DNA of 64,000 bases from Bacteroides fragilis (GCF_019583405.1 NZ_SZUU01000010.1:112041-176040); one strand, 5' to 3'; positions 6,317 through 16,912 are shown, numbered from the stretch's first letter. Program-made: numbers and translations. Notes: generated by a model from the letters alone, not told the origin.

Positions 6317-9300
6317 ATGTCTTCAAATACTGTAAATCAAAGAGTTAATTTTGCTTCGACTAAGAATCCGCTTGAATATCCGGATTTCCTGGAAGTACAA
6401 TTGAAGTCATTCCAAGACTTTCTACAACTAGATACCCCACCTGAGAAGCGTAAAAAAGAGGGATTGTATAAAGTATTTGCCGAAAACTTCCCAATTGCCG
6501 ACACAAGAAACAATTTTGTTCTTGAGTTTCTGGACTATTATATTGATCCGCCGCGCTATACCATTGATGATTGTATAGAGCGTGGGCTCACATATAGTGT
6601 TCCATTGAAAGCGAAACTCAAGCTTTACTGTACAGACCCCGATCATGAGGATTTCGATACAGTGATTCAAGATGTGTTCCTTGGTCCTATACCTTACATG
6701 ACTGACAAGGCAACTTTTGTCATCAATGGTGCTGAGCGTGTCGTTGTGTCGCAGCTTCACCGTTCTCCAGGCGTATTCTTCGGTCAGAGTGTACATGCCA
6801 ATGGTACAAAATTGTATTCGGCCCGTATCATCCCGTTTAAGGGGTCATGGATTGAGTTTGCTACCGACATCAACAACGTGATGTATGCTTATATTGATCG
6901 TAAGAAGAAATTGCCTGTTACTACGCTGTTAAGAGCTATCGGCTTTGAGAATGACAAGGACATTCTTGAGATCTTCAACTTGGCTGAAGATGTGAAGGTT
7001 AATAAGACTAATCTCAAGAAGGTAGTAGGTCGTAAATTGGCTGCGCGTGTCTTGAAAACCTGGATTGAAGATTTCGTTGATGAAGATACTGGTGAAGTTG
7101 TTTCTATCGAACGCAATGAAGTTATTATCGATCGTGAAACAGTAATAGAACCAGAGCATGTAGATGAAATAATTGACTCGGGCGTTCAGAACATCCTTAT
7201 TCACAAGGAAGAGCCGAACCAGTCCGACTACTCTATTATATACAATACCCTTCAGAAAGACCCGAGTAACTCGGAAAAGGAAGCTGTGCTTTATATCTAC
7301 CGTCAGTTGCGTAATGCAGATCCTGCTGATGATGCCAGTGCCCGTGAGGTTATCAATAATCTGTTCTTCTCTGAAAAACGGTATGACCTTGGTGATGTAG
7401 GTCGTTACAGAATCAACAAGAAGTTGAACCTGACGACAGACATGGACGTACGTGTCCTCACTAAAGAAGATATTATCGAGATCATTAAATATCTGATTGA
7501 GCTGATTAACTCAAAGGCAGATGTGGATGATATCGACCACTTGAGCAACCGTCGCGTACGTACTGTAGGCGAACAATTGTCCAATCAGTTCGCTGTTGGT
7601 CTGGCACGTATGTCACGCACGATCCGCGAGCGAATGAACGTTCGTGACAACGAGGTGTTTACTCCGATTGATCTGATCAATGCGAAGACTATTTCTTCTG
7701 TGATCAATTCATTCTTCGGAACTAACGCATTGTCGCAGTTCATGGACCAGACAAACCCGTTGGCTGAAATCACTCACAAACGTCGTATGTCTGCTCTTGG
7801 TCCTGGTGGTTTGTCTCGTGAACGTGCCGGATTTGAGGTTCGTGACGTTCACTATACACACTACGGACGCCTTTGCCCGATTGAGACACCAGAAGGCCCG
7901 AATATCGGTTTGATTTCGTCACTTTGTGTGTTTGCCAAGATCAATGACCTTGGTTTCATTGAGACTCCTTACCGTAAAGTAGATAATGGTAAAGTGGATC
8001 TTTCAGAGAACGGACTTGTTTACTTGACAGCTGAAGAAGAAGAAGCTAAGATCATCGCACAAGGTAATGCTCCGCTGAATGATGACGGAACATTTATCCG
8101 TAATAAGGTTAAGTCTCGTCAGGATGCCGATTATCCGGTTGTAGAACCTTCAGAAGTAGAGTTGATGGATGTTGCTCCTCAGCAGATTGCATCTATCGCT
8201 GCATCTTTGATTCCGTTCCTTGAACATGATGACGCTAACCGTGCGTTGATGGGATCGAACATGATGCGCCAGGCAGTCCCTTTGTTAAGAAGCGAAGCTC
8301 CAATTGTAGGTACAGGTATTGAACGCCAGCTGGTGCGTGATTCACGTACTCAGATTGCTGCCGAAGGTGATGGAGTGATTGATTTTGTAGATGCTACTAC
8401 TATTCGTATTCTATACGATCGTACAGAAGATGAAGAATTTGTAAGTTTTGAGCCGGCATTAAAAGAATATAGAATACCGAAGTTCCGTAAAACGAACCAG
8501 AATATGACAATCGACCTTTGCCCAACTTGCAATAAAGGTGATCGTGTGACGAAAGGTCAGATTCTGACAGAAGGTTATTCTACCGAAAATGGAGAACTCG
8601 CTTTGGGTAAGAACCTGTTGGTTGCTTACATGCCTTGGAAAGGTTATAATTACGAGGATGCTATCGTGCTGAACGAACGTGTGGTTCGTGAAGACTTGCT
8701 GACTTCAGTGCACGTAGAAGAGTATTCACTCGAAGTTCGTGAAACCAAGCGAGGAATGGAAGAGTTGACTTCTGATATTCCTAACGTAAGTGAGGAAGCC
8801 ACTAAGGATTTGGACGAGAATGGTATCGTACGTGTCGGTGCACGTATTCAGCCGGGGGATATATTGATCGGTAAGATCACACCGAAAGGTGAATCTGATC
8901 CTTCTCCGGAAGAAAAATTGCTTCGTGCCATCTTTGGTGATAAAGCCGGTGATGTGAAAGATGCTTCTTTGAAAGCATCTCCTTCTCTGAAGGGGGTAAT
9001 TATTGATAAGAAATTGTTCTCACGTGTCATCAAGAACCGTAGCTCTAAGTTGGCTGATAAGGCATTGCTTCCGAAGATAGACGATGAATTTGAGTCTAAA
9101 GTAGCTGACTTGAAACGTATCTTGGTAAAGAAATTGATGGTATTGACAGAAGGAAAGGTATCTCAGGGCGTGAAAGATTACTTGGGAGCTGAAGTCATAG
9201 CTAAAGGCTCTAAGTTTAATGCTTCTGACTTCGATTCACTTGATTTCACAGCGATTCAGCTGAGCGACTGGACCAATGATGATCATGCGAATGGTATGAT

Positions 9301-10129
9301 TCGTGACTTGATCCTGAACTTTATCAAGAAGTACAAAGAACTTGATGCTGAACTGAAGCGTAAAAAGTTCGCTATTACAATCGGTGATGAACTGCCTGCA
9401 GGTATCATTCAGATGGCGAAAGTATATATTGCTAAAAAACGTAAGATTGGTGTAGGTGATAAGATGGCCGGACGTCACGGTAATAAAGGTATTGTGTCAC
9501 GTGTTGTTCGTCAAGAAGACATGCCGTTCCTTGAAGATGGAACTCCGGTAGACATTGTATTGAACCCGTTGGGTGTGCCTTCTCGTATGAATATCGGTCA
9601 GATTTTTGAGGCTGTTCTCGGACGTGCCGGAAAGAATTTGGGTGTGAAGTTCGCTACGCCGATTTTTGACGGTGCAACTTTGGATGACTTGAACGAGTGG
9701 ACAGACAAAGCCGGTCTACCACGCTATTGCAAAACTTATCTTTGTGATGGTGGTACAGGCGAACGCTTTGACCAACCAGCAACCGTAGGTGTTACCTATA
9801 TGTTGAAACTCGGTCACATGGTTGAAGACAAGATGCACGCACGTTCTATCGGACCATACTCATTGATTACTCAGCAACCTCTTGGTGGTAAAGCTCAGTT
9901 TGGTGGTCAGCGTTTCGGAGAGATGGAGGTTTGGGCACTCGAAGGTTTCGGTGCATCGCATATTCTCCAGGAGATTCTGACAATCAAGTCGGACGACGTT
10001 GTTGGACGTTCTAAGGCTTACGAGGCCATTGTAAAGGGCGAACCCATGCCACAGCCGGGTATTCCGGAATCTCTGAACGTGTTGTTGCACGAATTAAGAG
10101 GATTGGGCCTGAGCATCAATTTGGAATAA
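6317..10129 (+). CDS. rpoB: DNA-directed RNA polymerase subunit beta
   Basis: 1270 residues, full length. The rifampicin-binding segment LSQFMDQTNPLAEITHKRRM begins at residue 472; D477, H487 and S492 align with E. coli D516, H526 and S531 at a constant offset, and all are the sensitive-type residues. Other hallmarks are RLCPIETPEGPNIGLISSL, the active-site region KMAGRHGNKGIVS and the C-terminal GGQRFGEMEVWALE. The 188 nt between the start and rplL holds a strong attenuator. rpoC follows after a 146 nt repeat-rich spacer. Confidence 0.99.
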   Translation: MSSNTVNQRVNFASTKNPLEYPDFLEVQLKSFQDFLQLDTPPEKRKKEGLYKVFAENFPIADTRNNFVLEFLDYYIDPPRYTIDDCIERGLTYSVPLKAKLKLYCTDPDHEDFDTVIQDVFLGPIPYMTDKATFVINGAERVVVSQLHRSPGVFFGQSVHANGTKLYSARIIPFKGSWIEFATDINNVMYAYIDRKKKLPVTTLLRAIGFENDKDILEIFNLAEDVKVNKTNLKKVVGRKLAARVLKTWIEDFVDEDTGEVVSIERNEVIIDRETVIEPEHVDEIIDSGVQNILIHKEEPNQSDYSIIYNTLQKDPSNSEKEAVLYIYRQLRNADPADDASAREVINNLFFSEKRYDLGDVGRYRINKKLNLTTDMDVRVLTKEDIIEIIKYLIELINSKADVDDIDHLSNRRVRTVGEQLSNQFAVGLARMSRTIRERMNVRDNEVFTPIDLINAKTISSVINSFFGTNALSQFMDQTNPLAEITHKRRMSALGPGGLSRERAGFEVRDVHYTHYGRLCPIETPEGPNIGLISSLCVFAKINDLGFIETPYRKVDNGKVDLSENGLVYLTAEEEEAKIIAQGNAPLNDDGTFIRNKVKSRQDADYPVVEPSEVELMDVAPQQIASIAASLIPFLEHDDANRALMGSNMMRQAVPLLRSEAPIVGTGIERQLVRDSRTQIAAEGDGVIDFVDATTIRILYDRTEDEEFVSFEPALKEYRIPKFRKTNQNMTIDLCPTCNKGDRVTKGQILTEGYSTENGELALGKNLLVAYMPWKGYNYEDAIVLNERVVREDLLTSVHVEEYSLEVRETKRGMEELTSDIPNVSEEATKDLDENGIVRVGARIQPGDILIGKITPKGESDPSPEEKLLRAIFGDKAGDVKDASLKASPSLKGVIIDKKLFSRVIKNRSSKLADKALLPKIDDEFESKVADLKRILVKKLMVLTEGKVSQGVKDYLGAEVIAKGSKFNASDFDSLDFTAIQLSDWTNDDHANGMIRDLILNFIKKYKELDAELKRKKFAITIGDELPAGIIQMAKVYIAKKRKIGVGDKMAGRHGNKGIVSRVVRQEDMPFLEDGTPVDIVLNPLGVPSRMNIGQIFEAVLGRAGKNLGVKFATPIFDGATLDDLNEWTDKAGLPRYCKTYLCDGGTGERFDQPATVGVTYMLKLGHMVEDKMHARSIGPYSLITQQPLGGKAQFGGQRFGEMEVWALEGFGASHILQEILTIKSDDVVGRSKAYEAIVKGEPMPQPGIPESLNVLLHELRGLGLSINLE

Positions 10130-10275
10130 TGAACTAATGTGCCAATATGCCAATGTATCGATCAAGGTACATTGGCTGTGGCATTTCATAATTAGCATAT
10201 TTTCTTATTGGCACATTGGCATCAGCCAATCGGCACATTATTTAGTTAATTAGCATATTATATAATTATAAAAGT
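10130..10275 (+). repeat. Nested inverted repeats (GCCAAT/ATTGGC) between rpoB and rpoC
   Basis: The spacer is built from GCCAAT-type units in both orientations. AATGTGCCAAT (10136-10146) pairs with ATTGGCACATT (10207-10217). Inside it, GCCAATGTA (10149-10157) pairs with TACATTGGC (10168-10176). A third stem pairs ATTGGC (10215-10220) with GCCAAT (10225-10230). A direct repeat, AATTAGCATATT, occurs near 10190 and near 10249. No T-run makes it a standard terminator. It looks like a structured intercistronic element or a decayed repeat family. Confidence 0.65.
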
Positions 10276-13200
10276 ATGGCTTTTAGAAAAGAAAATAAGA
10301 TCAAGAGCAATTTCTCGAAAATCTCTATCGGTTTGGCTTCTCCGGAAGAAATCCTTGAGAATTCGAGTGGTGAAGTATTAAAGCCTGAAACCATCAACTA
10401 TCGTACATACAAACCTGAGCGTGACGGTTTGTTCTGCGAGCGTATCTTCGGCCCGATCAAAGACTACGAATGCCATTGCGGTAAATATAAACGCATCCGT
10501 TATAAAGGTATTGTCTGCGACCGTTGTGGTGTAGAAGTTACTGAAAAGAAAGTACGTCGCGAACGTATGGGACATATCCAGCTTGTCGTGCCTGTAGCTC
10601 ACATCTGGTATTTCCGTTCGCTGCCTAATAAGATCGGTTATTTGTTGGGACTACCCACCAAGAAACTCGATTCTATCATTTACTACGAACGTTATGTTGT
10701 CATTCAGCCGGGTGTGAAAGCTGAAGACGGTATCGCCGAATTTGATCTGTTGTCAGAAGAAGAATACTTGGATATTCTTGATACTCTTCCTAAAGATAAT
10801 CAGTATCTGGAAGATACAGACCCCAACAAGTTTATTGCTAAAATGGGAGCCGAAGCGATCTATGATCTGCTTGCCCGTCTCGATCTTGATGCATTATCCT
10901 ATGAGTTGCGTCACCGTGCCGGAAATGATGCTTCGCAACAGCGTAAGAATGAGGCTTTGAAGCGTCTTCAGGTGGTAGAATCATTCCGTGCATCACGTGG
11001 ACGTAATAAGCCGGAATGGATGATCGTACGTATTGTACCAGTAATTCCGCCCGAACTTCGTCCGTTGGTTCCGTTGGATGGGGGGCGTTTCGCTACATCC
11101 GATTTGAACGACCTTTATCGTCGTGTGATTATCCGTAACAATCGTTTGAAACGATTGATTGAAATTAAGGCTCCCGAAGTGATTCTCCGTAATGAGAAAC
11201 GTATGCTTCAGGAATCTGTCGATTCACTGTTTGATAACTCACGTAAATCCAGTGCTGTTAAGACTGATGCCAACCGTCCGTTGAAATCTTTGTCCGACAG
11301 CCTGAAAGGTAAGCAAGGACGTTTCCGTCAAAACTTGCTGGGTAAGCGTGTTGACTATTCGGCCCGTTCGGTAATTGTTGTTGGTCCGGAGTTGAGAATG
11401 CACGAATGCGGTATCCCTAAATTGATGGCTGCTGAGTTATACAAGCCATTCATTATCCGTAAGTTGATTGAGCGTGGTATCGTAAAGACCGTGAAGTCTG
11501 CTAAGAAAATTGTGGATCGTAAGGAACCAGTGATCTGGGATATTCTTGAACATGTAATGAAGGGTCATCCGGTATTGTTGAACCGTGCTCCGACGCTTCA
11601 CCGTCTCGGTATTCAGGCTTTCCAGCCTAAGATGATCGAAGGTAAAGCTATCCAATTGCACCCGTTGGCATGTACAGCGTTCAATGCCGACTTTGATGGT
11701 GACCAGATGGCTGTTCACTTGCCTTTGAGCAACGAGGCAGTACTTGAAGCACAAATGTTGATGCTGGCTTCTCACAATATTCTGAATCCTGCAAATGGTG
11801 CTCCTATTACCGTTCCTTCACAGGATATGGTGCTTGGTTTGTACTATATCACCAAACTCCGTAAAGGTGCAAAAGGTGAGGGACTCACATTCTATGGACC
11901 CGAAGAAGCGTTGATAGCTTACAATGAAGGCAAAGTAGATATTCACGCTCCGGTGAAGGTTATCGTAAAAGACCTTGACGAAAATGGAAATATCGTTGAT
12001 GTAATGCGTGAGACTTCAGTAGGTCGTGTGATTGTGAACGAGATTGTTCCGCCTGAAGTCGGATACATCAATACTATTATTTCAAAGAAATCATTGCGTG
12101 ACATTATTAGTGCTGTAATCAAAGCTTGTGGTGTTGCTCGGACTGCTGACTTCCTTGATGGAATTAAAAATTTAGGCTACAAGATGGCCTTTCAGGGTGG
12201 TCTGTCATTCAACTTGGGTGATATCATTATCCCGAAAGAGAAAGAGACACTCGTTCAGAGAGGTTATGAAGAGGTAGAGCAGGTGATCAGTAACTATAAT
12301 ATGGGTTTCATCACCAATAATGAACGTTACAACCAGGTAATTGATATCTGGACACATGTTAACTCTGAATTGTCTAACATTTTGATGAAAACTATTTCTT
12401 CAGATGATCAGGGTTTCAACTCTGTGTACATGATGCTTGATTCCGGTGCCCGTGGTTCTAAAGAGCAGATCCGTCAGCTCTCCGGTATGCGTGGTTTGAT
12501 GGCAAAACCGCAGAAGGCTGGTGCTGAAGGTGGTCAGATCATCGAGAACCCTATCTTGTCTAACTTTAAAGAGGGACTTTCTGTGTTGGAGTACTTTATC
12601 TCTACTCACGGTGCCCGTAAAGGTTTGGCTGATACCGCTTTGAAGACTGCCGATGCGGGATACTTGACTCGTCGTCTGGTAGACGTTTCGCATGATGTGA
12701 TTATTAATGAAGAAGACTGCGGTACGCTTCGCGGACTGGTTTGTACTGACCTCAAGAACAATGACGAAGTTATTGCTACTCTGTACGAACGTATCCTCGG
12801 TCGTGTATCCGTACACGATATTATTCATCCTCAGACCGGTGAATTACTGGTTGCTGGTGGTGAAGAAATTACAGAAGATATCGCCAAGAAGATTCAGGAA
12901 TCTCCGATTGAAAGTGTCGAGATTCGTTCGGTATTGACTTGCGAATCGAAGAAGGGGGTTTGTGCGAAGTGCTACGGTCGTAATCTGGCTACGAACCATA
13001 TGGTTCAGAAAGGTGAAGCTGTCGGTGTAATTGCTGCCCAGTCTATCGGTGAGCCCGGTACACAGTTGACGCTGCGTACATTCCATGCCGGTGGTACGGC
13101 TGCCAACATCGCAGCGAACGCAAGTATTGTAGCTAAAAATAATGCCCGTTTGGAATTTGAAGAGCTCCGTACGGTTGATATTGTGGACGAAACTGGTGAG

Positions 13201-14559
13201 GCTGCCAAAGTGGTAGTAGGTCGTTTGGCTGAGGTTCGTTTTATTGATGTCAATACAGGCATTGTACTTTCTACCCATAACGTTCCTTACGGTTCTACAC
13301 TTTATGTAGCCGATGGTGAAGTGGTAGAAAAAGGTAAACTGATTGCGAAATGGGATCCATTCAACGCTGTTATCATAACCGAAGCTACTGGTAAGATTGA
13401 GTTTGAGGGTGTCATTGAAAATGTTACTTATAAGATTGAATCGGATGAAGCGACCGGACTTAGAGAAATTATTATTATTGAGTCTAAAGATAAGACTAAA
13501 GTTCCTTCGGCTCACATCCTGACCGAAGACGGTGATCTTATCCGTACATATAATTTACCTGTAGGTGGACACGTAGTGATCGAAAACGGCCAAAAGGTGA
13601 AAGCTGGTGAGGTAATCGTTAAGATTCCGCGTGCTGTGGGTAAGGCCGGTGATATTACCGGTGGTCTTCCCCGTGTTACTGAGTTGTTTGAAGCACGTAA
13701 CCCGTCGAATCCCGCTGTCGTATCCGAAATTGATGGAGAGGTTACTATGGGTAAAGTGAAACGTGGTAATCGCGAAATCATCGTTACATCTAAGACTGGT
13801 GAAGTGAAGAAATACCTTGTTCCGCTGTCTAAGCAGATTCTGGTACAGGAGAATGACTACGTTCGTGCAGGTACTCCATTGTCCGATGGTGCTACGACTC
13901 CGGCTGATATTTTGGCTATTAAAGGTCCTACGGCTGTACAGGAATACATCGTGAATGAAGTTCAGGACGTATATCGTTTACAGGGTGTGAAGATCAATGA
14001 TAAGCATTTTGAGATCATTGTTCGCCAGATGATGCGTAAAGTGACTATCGACGAACCGGGCGATACACGCTTCCTTGAACAGCAGGTAGTGGACAAACTC
14101 GAGTTTATGGAAGAGAATGACCGCATTTGGGGTAAGAAAGTGGTTGTAGATGCCGGAGATTCTGAAAACCTGAAAGCCGGTCAGATTGTCACAGCCCGCA
14201 AGTTGCGTGACGAAAACAGTATGCTGAAACGCCGTGACCTTAAACCGGTTGAAGTGCGTGATGCTGTTGCTGCAACTTCTACCCAGATTCTTCAGGGTAT
14301 TACTCGTGCCGCATTGCAAACTTCAAGCTTCATGTCTGCCGCTTCTTTCCAGGAGACAACTAAGGTACTGAATGAGGCTGCTATCAATGGCAAGATAGAT
14401 AAGTTGGAAGGTATGAAGGAGAATGTAATTTGCGGTCATCTGATTCCGGCCGGTACAGGTCTTCGCGAGTTTGATAAGATCATTGTAGGCTCTAAAGAAG
14501 AATATGATCGTATCCTGGCTAATAAGAAGACAGTGCTTGACTATAACGAAGTAGAATAA
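10276..14559 (+). CDS. rpoC: DNA-directed RNA polymerase subunit beta'
   Basis: 1427 residues, full length. The N-terminal zinc site is C66, C68, C81, C84 (CHCGKY...CDRC). The catalytic Mg-binding loop NADFDGDQMAVH is at residues 470-481. A second cysteine cluster (CESKKGVCAKCYG) and the trigger-loop region follow. This subunit holds the active site with RpoB. A bidirectional terminator follows 23 nt after the stop. In contrast to E. coli, it is separated from rpsL by an accessory island of about 3.4 kb. Confidence 0.99.
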   Translation: MAFRKENKIKSNFSKISIGLASPEEILENSSGEVLKPETINYRTYKPERDGLFCERIFGPIKDYECHCGKYKRIRYKGIVCDRCGVEVTEKKVRRERMGHIQLVVPVAHIWYFRSLPNKIGYLLGLPTKKLDSIIYYERYVVIQPGVKAEDGIAEFDLLSEEEYLDILDTLPKDNQYLEDTDPNKFIAKMGAEAIYDLLARLDLDALSYELRHRAGNDASQQRKNEALKRLQVVESFRASRGRNKPEWMIVRIVPVIPPELRPLVPLDGGRFATSDLNDLYRRVIIRNNRLKRLIEIKAPEVILRNEKRMLQESVDSLFDNSRKSSAVKTDANRPLKSLSDSLKGKQGRFRQNLLGKRVDYSARSVIVVGPELRMHECGIPKLMAAELYKPFIIRKLIERGIVKTVKSAKKIVDRKEPVIWDILEHVMKGHPVLLNRAPTLHRLGIQAFQPKMIEGKAIQLHPLACTAFNADFDGDQMAVHLPLSNEAVLEAQMLMLASHNILNPANGAPITVPSQDMVLGLYYITKLRKGAKGEGLTFYGPEEALIAYNEGKVDIHAPVKVIVKDLDENGNIVDVMRETSVGRVIVNEIVPPEVGYINTIISKKSLRDIISAVIKACGVARTADFLDGIKNLGYKMAFQGGLSFNLGDIIIPKEKETLVQRGYEEVEQVISNYNMGFITNNERYNQVIDIWTHVNSELSNILMKTISSDDQGFNSVYMMLDSGARGSKEQIRQLSGMRGLMAKPQKAGAEGGQIIENPILSNFKEGLSVLEYFISTHGARKGLADTALKTADAGYLTRRLVDVSHDVIINEEDCGTLRGLVCTDLKNNDEVIATLYERILGRVSVHDIIHPQTGELLVAGGEEITEDIAKKIQESPIESVEIRSVLTCESKKGVCAKCYGRNLATNHMVQKGEAVGVIAAQSIGEPGTQLTLRTFHAGGTAANIAANASIVAKNNARLEFEELRTVDIVDETGEAAKVVVGRLAEVRFIDVNTGIVLSTHNVPYGSTLYVADGEVVEKGKLIAKWDPFNAVIITEATGKIEFEGVIENVTYKIESDEATGLREIIIIESKDKTKVPSAHILTEDGDLIRTYNLPVGGHVVIENGQKVKAGEVIVKIPRAVGKAGDITGGLPRVTELFEARNPSNPAVVSEIDGEVTMGKVKRGNREIIVTSKTGEVKKYLVPLSKQILVQENDYVRAGTPLSDGATTPADILAIKGPTAVQEYIVNEVQDVYRLQGVKINDKHFEIIVRQMMRKVTIDEPGDTRFLEQQVVDKLEFMEENDRIWGKKVVVDAGDSENLKAGQIVTARKLRDENSMLKRRDLKPVEVRDAVAATSTQILQGITRAALQTSSFMSAASFQETTKVLNEAAINGKIDKLEGMKENVICGHLIPAGTGLREFDKIIVGSKEEYDRILANKKTVLDYNEVE

Positions 14560-14582
14560 TACAATTCAATTGACTATAGCTG

Positions 14583-14621
14583 AAAAAGAGCAATTGCCGT
14601 AAAGGTGATTGCTCTTTTTTT
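14583..14621 (+). terminator. Bidirectional terminator between rpoC and the acyltransferase gene
   Basis: AAAAAGAGCAAT (14583-14594), a 13 nt loop, ATTGCTCTTTTT (14608-14619) and further T. The A-run on the left makes it work on both strands, which suits its place between convergent genes. Confidence 0.88.
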
Positions 14622-14634
14622 AGTTTATGTTACG

Positions 14635-15771
14635 TTACCGGATGAAGCGATTGGTCAATTTGCTTTTTGACATTAGCCAAACGATGACATAGCATGTCAG
14701 GAATACAATACAGGCCATACAGATAATTCGTACAGTATACGGCAGCAACTCTGTATCCAGTAAATCGTAAGCAACGAATACAAATACATAATGGCTCAGA
14801 TAAATGCCGAATGCGAGTGATGCCATGTGTGATAACCTGTGGTTTGAAGGTACCTTTATCTTCTGTACGATTACAAAAACCGGGAAGGTCATCATGAATA
14901 CGTTGATACCTGCAAAGTACCACACAATTTCCAGATAAGCATAATTTCCCGGAAAGTAATTTTGTGTGATGACATACCCATAAGATGTGATCAGGTATCC
15001 TGTCAGAAACATTGGGATGGTAATACTCAATAGTTTCTTCCAACTCCATTTCAGTGGATATTTTGTGAGATAATAAGCCAGCAGAAGATATCCGATAAAA
15101 CCGGAGAAATAATAAAAGGTACCATAGTCATTCCAGTCACAGACTCCCCATAAACCTATGTTCCCGTAATTGCCCTGATAGCCTAGTGCTGGAGCGAACA
15201 TTTTTACATACGGAGCAATCAGGCTGATTCCCCAAATGCCTAAGAATAATTTTAGTTCTTTCTTTGAAACTTTTTCCAGCCAACCGCTGATAATAGGCAT
15301 TATCAAATATAACCCAATCAACATATAAAGATACCACAACGGGACTGTGTCAAAATTGAAATTGAATATAAATGTATATAGTTTGAACCATAAAGCTTCA
15401 AGACTGTGGTCTGGCATCGAGATCAGTGGATTTTGAGTATCGGGATTGATATAATTCAGATATATGAAATACAAAACAGGCAAGACCAGTGACCAGAAAA
15501 TCATTGGAGGAATCAGGCGTCCTATCCTTTTCTTATAGAACGCTGCCATGTTGGTTTGTACGGGTAATAGCAATACCCCGGTCATCATAACAAAAATGGG
15601 AACACACGGGCGCATCAGGCTTCCTAAAAACACTCCTGTTAAGAACGATTCCCGATTGGCATCAAATTGGCCGATAAATGCATCGCAACTATGCGAAAAA
15701 ATAACAAAGAAACAAGCGAGTACCCTTAACAGGTCAATCCAACCTATATTCTCTTTCTTTTTTAATTCCAT
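14635..15771 (-). CDS. Acyltransferase 3 family membrane protein
   Basis: 378-residue multi-span protein of the acyltransferase 3 (OafA/WecH-like) family. These enzymes transfer acyl groups, often acetyl, to sugars of cell-surface polymers at the inner membrane. The start WIDLLRVLACFFVIFSHSCDAF carries the family Arg (R16) and His (H27) in the first membrane helix; about ten hydrophobic segments follow. It is transcribed against rpoC and stands alone, with no glycosyltransferase nearby, so its acceptor cannot be inferred. The family is confident, the substrate unknown. Confidence 0.85.
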   Translation of the reverse strand: MELKKKENIGWIDLLRVLACFFVIFSHSCDAFIGQFDANRESFLTGVFLGSLMRPCVPIFVMMTGVLLLPVQTNMAAFYKKRIGRLIPPMIFWSLVLPVLYFIYLNYINPDTQNPLISMPDHSLEALWFKLYTFIFNFNFDTVPLWYLYMLIGLYLIMPIISGWLEKVSKKELKLFLGIWGISLIAPYVKMFAPALGYQGNYGNIGLWGVCDWNDYGTFYYFSGFIGYLLLAYYLTKYPLKWSWKKLLSITIPMFLTGYLITSYGYVITQNYFPGNYAYLEIVWYFAGINVFMMTFPVFVIVQKIKVPSNHRLSHMASLAFGIYLSHYVFVFVAYDLLDTELLPYTVRIICMACIVFLTCYVIVWLMSKSKLTNRFIR

Positions 15772-15903
15772 GATATAATTGATTTAAATGTGTTAATGTG
15801 AAAAATGTACAATCTGTGATGCTGTTATTATTATTATTAAATTCATTCTATTACCTTTACTTTGTTCAGGGTGGGTAATGTGTTCCCCCCGATAGAAGCC
15901 GGT

Positions 15904-16413
15904 TTACTTTGGAGCGTCTTGGTTGAATGCGTCGGAAACCTTGTTTTTGTATTGTGTATACCGCTCACGGAATGATAATGGCAATCGCCTTTTATGTCTG
16001 CGATGAAATTTCTGATATATGTTCTGGTGAATGATTCCTCTCCACTCGGACGGTTCCATATTACTTTTATGGAATCCGATAATTATTCTGATAGAAATGG
16101 TATGAAATAATATATTTTTCCAAGTTGTTGCAAGCTTCTCACTTGGGCTGCTATAGTGTAGTTTTTCCGTGTTGAGTGTGATGTCTCCTTCATACGAAAA
16201 AGAAGTCGGGATCCTTTTTGCATTCACCGTCTGGTGAGATTGTGTGATGATTGCCCCTTCTGTGGACGAGGAGTAATTGGAATAGATTTCTTCCAGTAGT
16301 AACAGCTGTTTTTTAGTGAGCCGATAGAGTGTTCTAAGGAGTATGGGTAACAAGCAGATTCCTTCGTCCGATATTTTAAATTGCTTTTTTATACTGTAAT
16401 TAATATTTTTCAT
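15904..16413 (-). CDS. Unknown protein, 169 residues
   Basis: No family recognised. The product starts MKNINYSIKKQFKISDEG and is basic overall, with an Arg/Lys-rich C-terminal third (KFHRRHKRRLPLSFRERY). No signal peptide or membrane span is evident. An earlier in-frame TTG at 16458 would overlap the candidate promoter, so ATG 16413 is preferred. It lies 132 nt upstream of the acyltransferase on the same strand. It could be a small regulator or a lineage-specific protein; a coding role is likely from the frame length and promoter, but not certain. Confidence 0.6.
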   Translation of the reverse strand: MKNINYSIKKQFKISDEGICLLPILLRTLYRLTKKQLLLLEEIYSNYSSSTEGAIITQSHQTVNAKRIPTSFSYEGDITLNTEKLHYSSPSEKLATTWKNILFHTISIRIIIGFHKSNMEPSEWRGIIHQNIYQKFHRRHKRRLPLSFRERYTQYKNKVSDAFNQDAPK

Positions 16414-16436
16414 AGCCCTTAAGATTTTCTTTTGGA

Positions 16437-16468
16437 CAAAGATAATCTCTTTTACCAAGTATTACAAT
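16437..16468 (-). promoter_or_regulatory. Candidate promoter for the 169-residue unknown gene
   Basis: On the minus strand, ATTG (16468-16465), a 20 nt spacer and TATCTTTG (16444-16437). The -7 box is exact; the -33 box has one change. The predicted start is near 16430, which leaves a leader of about 17 nt before ATG 16413. Confidence 0.5.
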
Positions 16469-16604
16469 GCGTCTATTCGAAAAACAGATCAGATTTTACT
16501 GTTTTCAGCGTCCGGTTTATCAATAGTCGTTAATTCCTTCTTTATTTTCCGAACATTCCTGTACCTGCAGCGTTCCTATATCAAAACAATATAAATCAAG
16601 CATT

Positions 16605-16850
16605 ATGAATTTTATCTGGTACATTTTGATAGGTATCCTTGCCGGTTATTTTGCCGGTAAGATAATGCGTGGAGGAGGATTCGGCCTTTTGGTCAATCTC
16701 TTATTAGGGATTATAGGCGGTGTGCTGGGTGGTTGGGTGTTTGCCCTTTTAGGACTGGCAGCAACCGGAATTATCGGTAGTCTGATTACTTCGGTTGTTG
16801 GCGCGATCTTATTTCTCTGGATAGCCTCCTTCTTCAGCCGCTCCCGGTGA
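16605..16850 (+). CDS. GlsB/YeaQ/YmgE family membrane protein
   Basis: 81 residues, almost wholly hydrophobic, with three predicted spans and the glycine-rich family pattern: LIGILAGYFAGKIMRGGGFG, then GIIGGVLGGWVF and LITSVVGAILFLWIASFF. Members are small inner-membrane proteins linked to stress or envelope response; their biochemical role is not settled. It is divergent from the unknown gene at 15904-16413 and 62 nt before a YtxH-like gene, with which it may form a two-gene unit. Confidence 0.85.
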   Translation: MNFIWYILIGILAGYFAGKIMRGGGFGLLVNLLLGIIGGVLGGWVFALLGLAATGIIGSLITSVVGAILFLWIASFFSRSR

Positions 16851-16912
16851 GGGGAGTATTTTTCGCAATGAGACAGTATTGTTTATTGTGGTTATATAAA
16901 AATTAATAGTTT

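Noticed and set aside
7730..7798. Rifampicin-resistance change in rpoB
   Set aside because: The residues matching E. coli D516, H526 and S531 are all sensitive-type.
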